This document shows, piece after piece, positions 34,401-41,550 of a DNA stretch of 64,000 nt. The DNA comes from Eutreptiella sp. 'Long Island Sound 2002' (lineage: Eukaryota; Euglenozoa; Euglenophyceae; Eutreptiales; Eutreptiaceae). Both the position numbers and the translations under genes were made by a program. The stretch lies in assembly GCA_964036045.1 (NCBI GenBank), contig OZ038382.1, forward strand, positions 2,502,612 through 2,566,611. Direction: 5' to 3'. Below the pieces are notes generated by a model that did not search any database, was not told where the DNA came from, and saw nothing but the letters and a program-made list of their open reading frames with translations. How positions within the stretch are numbered: the stretch's first letter is position 1; every line of letters begins with the position of its first letter.

Positions 34401-34760
34401 GAGAGGTGTGGCCACAGAGAGACCACACACGGGTGGACCCTCCGGTACTGTGGCCAACGGCGCGCCCTGTTGTGAGAGCACGGCCCACGGGGTGCACTGA
34501 TACCCTGCGCCTGATACCTGCACAGCACGGAATTCGCAGGTTCAGGGTCCATCCGTCAGTGGAGTCCTGCCTCAGCACTGTGACATTGCCACCGGGATCG
34601 ATGGTCACCACAAATACGGCGGTGTCCCCAGGGCTGTCGGTGTTGGCGCGGCAATCCTTATCGCAGAGCGGGGGGCACCACGCCACCGAGCCCAGGGGCG
34701 CTACGCTCTTCTGCTGCGTGCTCGATGTCCCAACATGCACCTTCAGGACTGTACAGCCGC
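4134..34760 (-). CDS. Giant REJ-like / EGF-repeat extracellular protein gene (whole span, 13 exons resolved)
   Basis: This is the gene-level entry. Exons in transcription order are 34760-34518, 33382-32861, 31324-30651, 30040-29899, 29348-28977, 28885-28841, 27359-27132, 26393-25716, 23026-22899, 19119-18958, 16670-16350, 13708-13058 and 10403-4134. Every junction is GT-AG and every phase matches, for 10,436 nt. The product looks extracellular: many N-glycosylation sequons, Cys-rich modules, Ser/Thr/Pro mucin-like linkers, a REJ-like region as in polycystins and sea-urchin egg-jelly receptors, then an EGF array. No transmembrane segment is visible in the exons found, unlike polycystin-1. A role in adhesion or recognition is inference. 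Oddities are a TGA at 9675-9677, an unresolved first exon and a last EGF unit that stops mid-domain. Most introns contain transposon copies. Confidence 0.8.
9675..9677 (-). other. In-frame TGA at a conserved Cys codon of the EGF gene
   Basis: The frame is continuous for 1,829 codons below this point and for over 240 above it. The stop sits where every neighbouring unit has the last Cys of the EGF loop (compare [12 protein letters not shown] with GFYGAA-stop-TAACPG). A single-base change from TGC or TGT explains it. Taken literally, the protein would lose the entire EGF array. Confidence 0.95.
11535..12060. repeat. Fold-back: 123-bp inverted arms separated by about 280 bp
   Basis: The arms at about 11535-11657 and 11938-12060 are reverse complements at roughly 85 percent identity by eye. 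Shared blocks include GGCAGTGCCACAAAAAC and GTGCACTGCAGTGAGACTGG. The structure lies in the intron between exons 12 and 13 and may be an old long-arm MITE or a duplicated inverted segment. I saw no clear target duplication. Confidence 0.75.
12130..12215. repeat. CA-rich microsatellite
   Basis: Imperfect ACAC/GCAC dinucleotide tract in the intron between exons 12 and 13. Confidence 0.6.
13058..13708 (-). CDS. Exon 12: REJ C-terminal helices and GAIN-like beta region
   Basis: The acceptor is CCCTCATTCACAG and the donor GTATTGTG. The exon has 651 nt, phase 0 at both ends. The first half is helical ([40 protein letters not shown]), as in the segment that follows REJ modules. The second half is beta-rich ([39 protein letters not shown]) and ends EWYRCVYE. 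That end recalls the Cys-x-x-Trp start of a GPS motif, but the canonical Trp and the cleavage HL(T/S) are not visible, so autoproteolysis is not supported. Confidence 0.75.
14030..14394. mobile_element. TA-flanked terminal-inverted-repeat element (MITE-like)
   Basis: The ends are a C(14) run followed by (T)TGTATAAGCTACGCC on the left and its reverse complement on the right, with a one-base indel. TA dinucleotides flank both ends (14028-14029 and 14395-14396), as expected for a Tc1/mariner-type target. Inside are a direct repeat of CCTACTGTAGCTTGGACAAG (near 14090 and 14344) and two copies of CCACATGTGCTGAAATTGGC (near 14158 and 14240). There is no transposase frame. It lies in the intron between exons 11 and 12. 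Confidence 0.65.
15916..16334. mobile_element. hAT-like MITE with perfect 8-bp target duplication and internal GGCGGTTG minisatellite
   Basis: The terminal inverted repeats are CAGGGGGGTCCTTAA (15916-15930) and its exact complement (16320-16334). Flanks are identical GACAGGGC copies at 15908-15915 and 16335-16342. A CAG start plus an 8-bp duplication is the hAT signature. The interior is A-tracts at both ends around about 260 bp of imperfect GGCGGTTG units. It encodes no transposase. It sits in the intron after exon 11, with the duplication starting 7 bp from the donor. Confidence 0.9.
16010..16280 (+). repeat. (GGCGGTTG)n imperfect minisatellite inside the MITE
   Basis: Thirty-odd degenerate 6-9 bp units of GGCGGTTG and GGTGGTTGG type. 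The same motif recurs at 22703-22788 and, inverted, at 60013-60100. Confidence 0.85.
16350..16670 (-). CDS. Exon 11: core of the REJ-like region
   Basis: The acceptor is CACTGTGATCCGCAG and the donor is the weak GTCCTG after 16350. The exon has 321 nt, phase 0 to 0. It begins [20 protein letters not shown], contains [20 protein letters not shown] and ends with CDPPCLPDR and CRSCG motifs. The Y-x-F start and the y-T-F-x-L-x-V-x-D-x-x-G strand match the REJ pattern. A MITE with its 8-bp duplication lies only 7 bp inside the following intron. Confidence 0.75.
16784..16996 (+). mobile_element. MITE of the CAGGGCTTCTTT family, copy 1
   Basis: The 213-bp element begins CAGGGCTTCTTT and ends AAAGAAGCCCTG (12-bp terminal inverted repeats). 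It is G/T-rich with two GGGGGAGGGGGTTTTGG blocks. Flanks are G homopolymers, so a duplication cannot be judged. It lies in the intron upstream of exon 11. A second copy in inverse orientation is at 50590-50793. Confidence 0.8.
17333..17616 (-). repeat. Seven-copy intronic repeat, copy 1 (opposite orientation to the rest)
   Basis: About 284 bp from GTGGACAGCAAAAACAG to TGTCACACAGGGG as read on the plus strand, with G-runs at both ends. It is nearly identical to the copies at 18611, 21468, 23619, 26430, 27518 and 52942. Relative to the host gene it is the only inverted copy. The minus-strand call uses TGTGTGACATTCCG as the forward start. Confidence 0.85.
17755..18025 (-). mobile_element. SINE-like retroposon with 16-bp target duplication
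   Basis: A 271-bp insertion is flanked by identical 16-bp direct repeats GAGGTGAGAGAGTAGG (17739-17754 and 18026-18041). On the minus strand it ends in tandem CTGAC units, a typical SINE tail. The middle has tRNA-promoter-like pieces (GAGGCAGAGG and CAGCTCAAGCCCC) that only loosely match A and B boxes, so the tRNA origin is inference. It lies in the intron between exons 10 and 11. Confidence 0.7.
18611..18796 (+). repeat. Seven-copy intronic repeat, copy 2 (truncated)
   Basis: Starts at CCCCCTGTGTGACATTCC and stops at GGCTGTGCTGAATGTG, so the distal part is lost. It lies in the intron between exons 10 and 11. Confidence 0.85.
18958..19119 (-). CDS. Exon 10: REJ-like segment
   Basis: The acceptor is CTCATGCCTCTCAG and the donor GTGTGTTG, giving 162 nt in phase 0 at both ends. 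It encodes [20 protein letters not shown] and, later, [21 protein letters not shown]. The order PPAG, then hydrophobic strand, then W-P-P-L before a Tyr-x-Phe in exon 11, is the pattern of REJ modules. The donor choice rests on phase. The frame stays open for another 170 bases, so a longer exon is possible but would break the REJ alignment. Confidence 0.65.
20283..20660. repeat. Two similar GC-rich hairpins followed by CCCCAAGTAAAA
   Basis: Two stem-loops share TTGGAGCCCCTTT on one arm and GGGGGCTCCA on the other (about 20285-20331 and 20599-20652). Each is followed within 60 bp by CCCCAAGTAAAA. This suggests a duplicated small element in the intron between exons 9 and 10. Confidence 0.5.
21468..21839 (+). 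repeat. Seven-copy intronic repeat, copy 3 (medium-length form)
   Basis: It contains the core plus an extension starting at TCTGTCCACAGGCCGTCCG and running to about CACGCGCTGTCTGGGCC. The extension is shared with the copies at 26430, 27518 and 52942 but absent from 17333 and 23619. Confidence 0.85.
22570..22855 (+). mobile_element. GGCGGTTG-minisatellite element, copy B
   Basis: Its unique left part (GGACGCTCTCTGCATCGTGG and GACATGGGCAAGACACAAGA) matches the inverse of 60110-60160, followed by 10-11 exact GGCGGTTG units, then GGGGGCTGTCCTTAATAAAA. The ends carry GGGGCTGTCCT and GGGACAGCC in inverted order. It lies just downstream of exon 9 in the intron. Borders are approximate. Confidence 0.6.
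22899..23026 (-). CDS. Exon 9: REJ-like segment
   Basis: The acceptor is CCCGTTCTGCAG and the donor GTAAATG. The exon has 128 nt, taking one base from exon 8 and ending on a codon boundary. It encodes [20 protein letters not shown] followed by [20 protein letters not shown]. The frame was fixed by elimination: one alternative frame has a TGA within five codons and the other lacks hydrophobic periodicity. The hat-like MITE at 23145-23397 lies just upstream, in the preceding intron. Confidence 0.7.
23145..23397. mobile_element. hAT-like MITE with perfect 8-bp target duplication
   Basis: Terminal inverted repeats CAGGCCTTTGCTTAGTG (23145-23161) and exact complement (23381-23397) are flanked by identical TACCCGAC at 23137-23144 and 23398-23405. 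The 253-bp interior holds G/C runs and a (CCCA)n tract at about 23208-23250. It encodes no transposase. It lies in the intron between exons 8 and 9. Confidence 0.92.
23619..23903 (+). repeat. Seven-copy intronic repeat, copy 4 (short form)
   Basis: Core only, bounded by C-runs at both ends like the copy at 17333. Confidence 0.85.
24365..24480. repeat. CCGCC-rich low-complexity tract
   Basis: Irregular CCCGCC/CCACGCC units about 115 bp long in the intron between exons 8 and 9. Confidence 0.7.
24907..25100. repeat. About 72-bp tandem repeat, nearly three units
   Basis: Each unit begins AATGGG(T/A)G and contains CCCCTTC(A/G)GT(A/G)ATT. The units are diverged. It lies in the intron between exons 8 and 9. 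Confidence 0.65.
25716..26393 (-). CDS. Exon 8: second Ser/Thr-rich stalk and start of REJ-like region
   Basis: The exon has 678 nt and ends at donor GTAGGCG. The acceptor is a weak GGACCGATTGAG at 26394, chosen because the frame upstream is closed by TGA and because it restores the phase with exon 7. After a CTCTTTKP start it encodes about 150 residues of Ser/Thr/Pro ([19 protein letters not shown] and similar), then a folded segment [21 protein letters not shown]. That segment runs smoothly into exon 9 ([17 protein letters not shown]), resembling the F-x-W-x-L pattern of PKD/REJ strands. Confidence 0.7.
26430..26883 (+). repeat. Seven-copy intronic repeat, copy 5 (longest form)
   Basis: About 454 bp, from CCCCTGTGTGACAGTCC to the inverse of GGGCTGTTTGCGCA. 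It shares its full length with the copy at 52942 in the flippase gene. It occupies most of the intron between exons 7 and 8, stopping about 36 bp before the exon 8 acceptor. Confidence 0.85.
27132..27359 (-). CDS. Exon 7: twelve-Cys module
   Basis: The acceptor is TTCCCCTCTGCAG and the donor GTATGGG. The exon has 228 nt. It encodes a compact module with 12 Cys, including [31 protein letters not shown] and a terminal RPC. The spacing suggests a disulfide-rich repeat seen in protist extracellular proteins, but I cannot name a Pfam family with certainty. The first Cys follows the stalk directly and the last is followed by exon 8 with matching phase. Confidence 0.75.
27518..27896 (+). repeat. Seven-copy intronic repeat, copy 6
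   Basis: Medium-length form with the CTCTGTCCACAGGCC extension, in the intron between exons 6 and 7. Confidence 0.85.
28841..28885 (-). CDS. Exon 6: 45-nt linker micro-exon
   Basis: A strong acceptor (CCCTTCTTCGTCTGCAG) and a GTGTGC donor bound 45 nt encoding [15 protein letters not shown]. It is a continuation of the Thr/Pro/Ser stalk. Its length is a multiple of three and its phase equals that of its neighbours, so it could be skipped without a frameshift. Confidence 0.55.
28977..29348 (-). CDS. Exon 5: Thr/Pro/Ser mucin-like repeat exon
   Basis: The acceptor is CCTGGTCTCAG and the donor GTGTGC. The exon has 372 nt, entering and leaving with one base carried. It is built from a near-identical 60-bp minisatellite whose 20-residue unit is [20 protein letters not shown], repeated about four to five times with diverged edges. 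Such Thr/Pro/Ser stretches are usually O-glycosylated stalks; that role is inference. Unit identity suggests recent slippage or unequal exchange. Confidence 0.75.
29030..29290 (-). repeat. 60-bp coding minisatellite within exon 5
   Basis: Four to five near-identical 60-bp units, each encoding a 20-residue Thr/Pro/Ser block. Confidence 0.85.
29899..30040 (-). CDS. Exon 4: short Cys-rich segment
   Basis: The acceptor CTGCCCGGCGGGGCCGGCAG and donor GTACAGAA give 142 nt in the only frame that matches exon 3 (phase 0) and exon 5 (one leftover base). It encodes about 47 residues with seven Cys, ending [12 protein letters not shown]. It reads as the C-terminal half of the disulfide module begun in exon 3 (CPGSELV...LCRD). 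The donor two codons earlier (GTCAGT) would break phase. I do not recognise the family. Confidence 0.6.
30651..31324 (-). CDS. Exon 3: end of lectin-like domain, Thr-rich linker, second beta segment
   Basis: The acceptor GGAGTGGCAG before 31324 was chosen over later AGs (for example 31251) because only it keeps the phase with exon 2. The donor is GTACCTAAG. The exon has 674 nt and ends on a codon boundary. It encodes [19 protein letters not shown], then a Ser/Thr/Pro linker with a long Thr run (TTTTVTTTI), then a folded-looking part with NFT and NES sequons ending in [14 protein letters not shown] and a Cys-Arg-Asp. The linker is low complexity on the complementary strand (GGTGGTGGT). Confidence 0.7.
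32556..32665. repeat. GGCCCTGGCTTTGGC-type imperfect repeat
   Basis: Low-complexity tract of CCTGGCC/CTTGGCT units in the intron between exons 2 and 3. Confidence 0.6.
32861..33382 (-). CDS. Exon 2: lectin/LamG-like beta domain
   Basis: The acceptor is a pyrimidine-rich TCTGTCTTTGCCCAG and the donor is GTACGCC. The exon has 522 nt, phase 1 to phase 1. It encodes about 174 residues with alternating hydrophobic strands ([18 protein letters not shown]), an [16 protein letters not shown] stretch and NST/NTT sequons. The pattern resembles a concanavalin/LamG jelly roll, but I could not assign a family by eye. [13 protein letters not shown] segment may form part of a binding loop. It joins exon 3 to give [18 protein letters not shown], which reads as one continuous domain end. 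Confidence 0.7.
34518..34760 (-). CDS. Exon 1 of those resolved: N-terminal Cys-containing segment
   Basis: The acceptor is a CTGCAG at 34761 and the donor is GTATCAG after 34518. The exon has 243 nt, entering with two bases of a codon and leaving with one, which fits the next exon. It encodes a beta-rich-looking segment with a [10 protein letters not shown] motif and a [12 protein letters not shown] end. I do not recognise the family. Upstream, 34926-34860 is open and hydrophobic like a signal peptide but has no ATG in that frame, so the start exon is unresolved. Confidence 0.55.
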
Positions 34761-34929
34761 CTGCAGTGCGTGTGCGTGAGTCACGACACCGGAGACAAAT
34801 GTACAGTGTCTTTTTTGGGCGGCATAATTGTTTTGTTTCGTGCACAATCGTTGCAGGCACACACAGCGCAGGCCCTACGGTGACAAGATAGCAGAGCCCT
34901 AACAGAAGGGGTGCGCCCCATGCCAGGGT

Positions 34930-37900
34930 ATCCCAATGGGTTTAGGGCTGTCGGGCCCTTTACCAAGCGCCCTTGAACAGTCCAGGCGAAAAGCAAAGAT
35001 CTGCAGACACCACACCAAATCAAAAGTGAGGGTGTAGCACGCCCAGTGCACATGTCACGACACCATCGTTGTGTATAAAACACGCAGCCGCCAGGCTTCA
35101 GGGTGTTAGAGGCAGCAACTGCTCATGTCCACTGCGCTGGTTTTTCCCACTTCATCGACTTCATCGAATATATGGCCATTTGTGGTCAGAGGCCACGCTT
35201 ACTCGTCTTTCTCCGTTGTGTGTAAAGACGGTGTGAATCATTACTCATCGGTGACCTCGGTCACACAAAGAATCCATCTGCTTTTGTCATTCGATGCTCA
35301 TGACGCACATTAACCCCAACTTGTTGTTCGGGTGTTACTGAGTGAGTGGTAACATTCACAATATGAGAGTGATACTAAATCCCCCAAGAGATAAAAAAAG
35401 GGTTGGGGTTGGGCTGAGCATTCCGATATTCCATTGTCATCTAGTCCCACAGCACAGGAGGTGGGAACACGAATACACCATTACCTGCGAGAAGAGGTAA
35501 GAGCCAAAAAAGAAGAAGGGTGGCCACGATCGTCAAGCCATTCAGCTGGGGCCATGACATGTACTGGCCCACCAAAACGAGGCGTAGCCTCATTCATTAA
35601 AACAACGAAGGCTATGAATCAGCCCTGTACACCACTGCAGAGAGGAGGAAAGGGGAAACGCAACTAGTTCTTCGCTCCTATATGCAGCTCCTTAGCAGAT
35701 CCTTTTCAGCTTGTCTCTTCACAGACAAGGCTCAGCAACACGTCAGCGGTGCAAACAAGGAGGAATCCTTGCAATATTGTTGGCCTAATGGCAGATAACT
35801 GGTGAAAGAAACTTCGAGTGGGGCACGTTGAAGGTCCATAATTCATACCCTTTCGATAATATTGCGTTGTATCTTGGTCCCCAACCTTTCAGCAGCCAAT
35901 TTCCTGTAACCTGCCCGTAAATCTGTTGAGCTTATGGCCATTCTTCAAAACAAAGGGCACAACGAATTCTAGAACAGCTGCTCACCTATGCATAAATGTA
36001 TGTGCAAAATCACCTGACCGTGTGTCCAACCAGGTTACACCAGTCTTGGTAATTTTGTCGTGACAAAGCATTTCTAAGTAATTGGAAACCTTAAACAATT
36101 ATCGTCCTGAAATCACGCCCCCCTGTAAAGTGATGTTTGTCTGTTTTTGGTTATGTGTGCATTCACTTGCCTGCAGGTGTGCACATAGTCTTCTTTGATT
36201 TGAATGGTGAGTTTTGTCTTTGAAAGCAGGGGTTAGTAAGAGACAAAGCGTAGGTGGCCTAAGGGGATATGTGCAACGCAATGCCCAGGGCAACAAGCAA
36301 AAGCTAGTGTCCATAGTGTCAAAAAGACCTAGCCTGTATACCAATCAGTACAGCATGACGAGTTAAACAAGGGAAACCTGCCGTCCTGTGGTCATGCACG
36401 GCTGACCTGAGGTGTTTTCGCTTGTACTCTTTACTAACAAATGGCGAACCATCATTCACTGGCTGCGTGTGTTACCCTCCTCCCTGACCCAAAGTGTTTG
36501 CCATCTAAGCACCTTCCTCTACCCACTTTCTGAGCTGTGCACAAGGCTGACAGCTGCAGCGGAGGTTTCGTGCACTCTCGGAGAGTGAACACGGCGGCAA
36601 GTCCCAGCATGCTGGTGCTGAGAAGCGAGCAGGGGAGAGGAATCGAACCTCACAAAGTGACTCAACAGGAAAGGACACAACACAACATTACGAGCCCGGA
36701 ACAAGCCAGGATATGGGCCAACTAGTGGCCCAACCCACCTCCGCTTATCACTCGACACCAACCTCCACCCAGCCACAACCTCCTCTTATGTGGATGTGCT
36801 CCGCGAGGTGGCACCACGAGGAGGGGGGCCAACCATGGCAAGTGGCTGAGGCTACAAGTTGTACTACAAAGCACACTCCAGCACACCGCCATACGCCGCA
36901 TACCACCCACCACCCCAGGTGGCACCAACCCATCCCCGCACTCCACCATACGCCATCCACCACGCCACCCATCACCCGCCAAGCCATGCTGCACCACGCC
37001 ACGCCACTCCCTCACACCAAGCGCACAGAGGAGGATCCACCCATCCCCACTCAACACCCTACCCACCACGCCACGCCGCCCTACACCAAGCGCACGGAGG
37101 AGGAACCACCCATCCCTGCCCAACACCCTACGCCACCCGCCACCCACCACACCCGCGCATGCCACGCGTGGGAACAGAGACTTCAAACACACACCATGGA
37201 CATAAAGGGGGGGCAGGGGGTGCATGATGCGCTCCCCGCAAGGAGGACTGGGCGCGGGATCGGACAAGCATAAGGTTGTCATGTACCCCCGTCGGGGAAA
37301 AGACCCCACAAGTGGACATCCCACGGCCCAAAAACCGCCCTTGGGGAGGGGTCCCTCACCGCCGGTTTGGGATGACCGCTTCAACCCTAGCCCTAACCGC
37401 TTCAACGCACCTACTTGGCCAACGGTGAGGGCTGTTGCCCTTCTCCGTGTGCACTCGACACAGAGTAGTGAAACGCGGAAAGTCCTCGGGCTCCGTTGGC
37501 ACAACCGACCAAGAGAAAGGAAAGGGAAGTAGAGAGGGAAAGATTGGGCAAGGAGGAAGAGGAAGGACACCGGGTGGTGAGAGGCCGACGGGCACAGCCT
37601 ATGGAGGGAAAGGGTCCAAGGGAAGGGCAAATGGCGATCGGCCACTGGGCGCCGCCAGCTGCAGACGAGAACAACACACCATGGCGAAATGCCGAAGCCC
37701 CACATCCTCTCCGCCCCCCCGAATCTAGGGATTCTGTGATTTTGCAATAAAAACCGACCAAAATGAGCAAGAGTCGAACAGAACCCTAATCCTTAACAGA
37801 ACCCTAATCCAAATCAACTAGGAACTCATCAGCCATCACTCACGCACACGGTGGACCCGGCACCGATGACGAGCCCACTGCACCCTTACCACACAAGCTT

Positions 37901-38500
37901 GGAGATGATGCTCGCCATATAACACCGCTGGGTTCGGCATGTACGCATCGTGCATAATGTGTTCCCTTGGAGCTGATCTCAGGTGTTTTTGGCACTCGTT
38001 CCATCCCCTACTCTTCCACTGACAGAAAGTCCTTGAGCTTGGAGCACACGTTCGCATTTCCTTGGTTTGGAGTTGATCACCCACAAGCAAACAGATTGTT
38101 CGCTGGTGGAAACAATAAGATCACTGACGCTCAACCGAGCACTAATCATCGCTCCACATGGTCTTTTTGGTCTGATTTCTTCAGGCGCCCAGCGCCAGCC
38201 TCAATTGCCGCCCAATGGAAAAATTCTACAACATCTAGCCTAGTCATTCAACACTGCTCAGGTGGGCCAAGTTGCCAGGTGAGAGAAGGCAGGTTTGTAG
38301 TCCTTCAACATGAACGGACACACAATGGATGGCTTTCAAGGTGCCCACTCCAGCCATAGTACTGTTGGACCAAACCTCCTCTAGCAAGTCATACATGCAG
38401 CAACCCACTACCACACAATGCACACGCGATGACAGAGCAAAGGCTCTACTACTTTTTATCTGTTATTTGCATTGCCTTTGCCTTCATGGATATCGGCCAT
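34930..38500. other. Intergenic region, no supported gene
   Basis: Composition is less GC-rich than the flanking genes. A 341-codon minus frame at 36722-37747 follows from a C/A-rich tract with a roughly 66-bp duplication (36992-37130) and shows no domain. Two CCCTAATCC copies at 37783-37810 are too few to be telomeric. Confidence 0.5.
36992..37130. repeat. Approximately 66-bp tandem duplication
   Basis: Two units built on CACCACGCCACGCC...ACCAAGCGCAC(A/G)GAGGAGG...CCACCCATCC. Confidence 0.7.
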
Positions 38501-38539
38501 CTTCCTTCAAACTGACTCAGCCGACCCAAAAAAATTTTC

Positions 38540-38825
38540 TTGGCCATCTGCCAAGGTGGTAACACCTTTCGCAGGATGACCACACAAAAGGCTGCTGGGT
38601 ACAAGGCCATTGTCCTGAGGTAAGTAGGGCCCTTTTTACCTTTACTTGTGTACAGTCTGTTGAAGGCCAGTGCATCTGCCACCTCATCCTGGACCTGTCT
38701 GCTGTGGACCTGGCCTCGCCCTTCGCGCCTGTCTGTCCGTAATATATTCTACCGTCCTGTGGGGACCAAGCCGCGTATACCAAGGACCCTAGCTCCTCCA
38801 GACTATCCAGCCACCTCTCATCCAT
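38540..38825 (-). pseudogene. GIY-YIG-like nuclease fragment (decayed)
   Basis: The minus frame from 38825 encodes LEELGSLVYAAWSPQDGRIY followed by YGQTG, which fits the two GIY-YIG strands (LVY...IYYGQT). Downstream, the sequence that looks like a protein core (ADALAFNRLYTSKGKKG and TMALYPAAFCVVILRKV) is in a different frame, so at least one frameshift is needed. The upstream frame continues past a TAG at about 38838 to 39392. GIY-YIG domains occur in Penelope-like retroelements and homing or repair nucleases; I see no reverse transcriptase here. Confidence 0.35.
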
Positions 38826-38837
38826 CTGTGACGCTAG

Positions 38838-39843
38838 CTATCGGAACCATGCGCATGGTGCATATGCCAGCACTTTATTGGTTTTGGTGTATGAGGCTCT
38901 GCACAGCTGCCTCCAGGTTTTGGAGCGCATAGCCTCGCGTCGTATGTTGTATTCCTCATGCCACACTCTCCAAAAAATGTCCTTCGAAGACATGTTGGCT
39001 GGCACTGAGGCAGGTGGACTTGTGTGCGGGGTTTGTGTAAGCGGTGGCATGCCGTGTGTGAAGGTGTTGCGAACATGGGCAGGCCCCATCTGCGGAGCAG
39101 TGGCCCCAGTGTGTTTGTTACAGATGCGTGACACACAGGGCGAAGCGCCGCTCGTGTTTTGTATGCACAGGATGGACCACGTGTCCTGCTGCTTAGTGGT
39201 TCCTTGACCGACGGTGTACGTAACCGCTGGGAAGACATGGTGTTCACAGACCTTCCACAAGTAATGTGTGGCGGGCATCATGAGGAGGACCCTCACAGGG
39301 TGTTTTCCTGGGAAGCGCTGAGAGGATACAGTGCATCTGCCGGAGCTCCCAGAAAGGCTCGTGTGTCTCCTGGTGCAGCAGCCAACAGGCAAACAGACCT
39401 GTTGAGTCGATAGAGCACTGCTGCAAACTCGCCCGTACCTGCAGGGCCTGGTACAGGGGTTGGGGTGATACCCATATCGATGCGCGCGTCACCTGTGTGT
39501 GTGTGTGTGTGTGCCACCCAATGTGGGTATGTAGTCCCCATACCCTTGCGCATGCTTGCAACACACGCTCACGTAAAACTGCAGAGCGCGCTCTGGGGTC
39601 GTAGGGCTTCGGTGTATGTTGGGGGCATGCTTTGCTGCTGGGGTGGTTCCTACGGGTGTGTCGTGCTGCCTCAAGGTCGTTGACGATGACATCACGCAAA
39701 ACCTTCTCATCCAGGTGCAGCGTAGTGGAATCTGGCAGGGGATGTGGCGCCTGTTGGGTGTTGCGCAAAGAGGTAGAGATGCCGCCCTGGGAGCGTCTCT
39801 GAAACCCAATGCAATGCTCCGTAAATGCTGCTACGACATACAC
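38838..39843 (-). other. Unassigned minus-strand frames upstream of the GIY-YIG-like fragment
   Basis: Overlapping open frames of 184 and 199 codons with stops and a (CA/GT)n microsatellite (39490-39515) inside. No domain recognised. Possibly the decayed body of the same mobile element. Confidence 0.25.
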
Positions 39844-39849
39844 ATGTCA

Positions 39850-41550
39850 GTTTTTGCTTACAATGATTTGCACACTCTACACACATCACATTATGGACAC
39901 TCAGCAACGACAGACTTTCCCACCACGAGATCAACTCATGGATGAAATTGAGTAGGGTCCTCCACACCCTGCTCAATTTTCATCCAACCACACTCACATA
40001 TGAATTTTCCTAGTGTTTTCACCACCTTTGCAGACGGTTTGGGCTGAATGGGCTGCAAAGCACAGCCACATTTAACCCCACGGCCTGGCCAACCAGACAC
40101 AGGCGCCGTCTCGAGCAAAAAAAGCCAGTTTCAACCCTAGCTGTTCGAGTCCACAGCCGCACGCTCCCTGTACCTATACTTTTACCCACATGGGGCACCT
40201 ACGTGGTAGATCCCAATTGTGAGGATGTGGCCCCAGCCTCCATCCCCCAACCAAACACCCCTCCATTGCCTGGTACAAACCCCCATGGTATGATGTCATA
40301 CGTGCTTGGGCATTATGAATGGAGACTTTTCAAAAGATTTTTTCGTGATAATTTGCAAGAGGTGATACACTTGAACGCGCATTAGACAACCAACTTTGTG
40401 AGCCTCATAATGTTGTGTCTACCACCCCATTGTGCACGCGGCGAGCTTTGGAGGACCAATGTTCAGTTAGACTTGATTTCTATTCATCGTCGTGATGTTA
40501 ACCACCCCTACAAAAAGGGGGACATGATTTCAAGACAATAATCAGGGTGCGAGATTCTGAAAACGACAATCATTTATGCTCTCGCGCAGTGAAATCAATA
40601 ACCGTGAACGATTATCGTTTGGAGACCACATGGAAACCGTATTATTGATGGAAACTTCTTGGTTGCAGAAAATTATGTCCAAGCAAGTGGAAAATATGCT
40701 AGACGTGGCCGTGTCATAAGTCCATAGTCCATCTGTACAGATGTCAACAATCTTGCAGAACCATTATTATGCCCCTATCTATTCCGGTTGAAAGAGACCA
40801 ATATCAGCTGTAACTGTGCTGCAATCATGTCTTTGTTTCATCTTTACATTCGATTCCAGATCAAAGAGAGTAGGACTCAGCCGACACTTTTTCAAATATG
40901 AACTGCAAGAAGCAGGAATGCAGCACCATGGTGGCAAGCACAGAATTGAGGCAGGCAAGGTGAAGAAGGCACCTGTCATTTGACTCAACATGTTTCGTGC
41001 GCGCGGCTGCAGTGCACCCGGCGCGTGCGACATATATCCGAACTTCGGGAAAACTTCCGGAAATTTGAAAATTTCTTCCACGAAAATTCAACTTGACAGC
41101 ATTAATGTCCGAAATTATAAAATCATTCTCGTCCATTTTTGCAAAAGTCTCAAATATTTCAGTTGTCAATCGCATCGTTGACTTCTACGACTAAGGCGGG
41201 CGGGTGGCAAGATTTTGGGGTCCACTGTGGATTCCGCGCGAGAAATCACCATACAATGCAACTTGATTCGTCAAATTTTGGCATTCTGGGCCCAAGTTAT
41301 GCACTTTAGAGGTTTTTCAGGGGTTTGTCGAACATACCTTGTTTTGAGTGCCTCCGCGCGGGGCTGTGGAAACTGAGGCCAAGCTGACCCGGGCAAACGT
41401 GAAAGTGGTACTATTCAACACAATCCCATGTGTGGATTTGCAAAATGCATTTTTGGTATGCAGGGAACAATTGACCTCCAATTGTTGTACTGCAGCCCGT
41501 GTTAATGGCCGTCTGACGAGGATTTTTGCGTTGCTTCGTGTACTGCTAAT
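39850..41550. other. No supported gene
   Basis: AT-richer sequence with short frames only. Confidence 0.5.

Noticed and set aside
36722-37747. A 341-codon minus-strand frame
   Set aside because: Low-complexity, driven by a C/A-rich tract and a tandem duplication. No recognisable domain.
37778-37810. Two CCCTAATCC units resembling telomeric repeats
   Set aside because: Only two interrupted units inside ordinary sequence.
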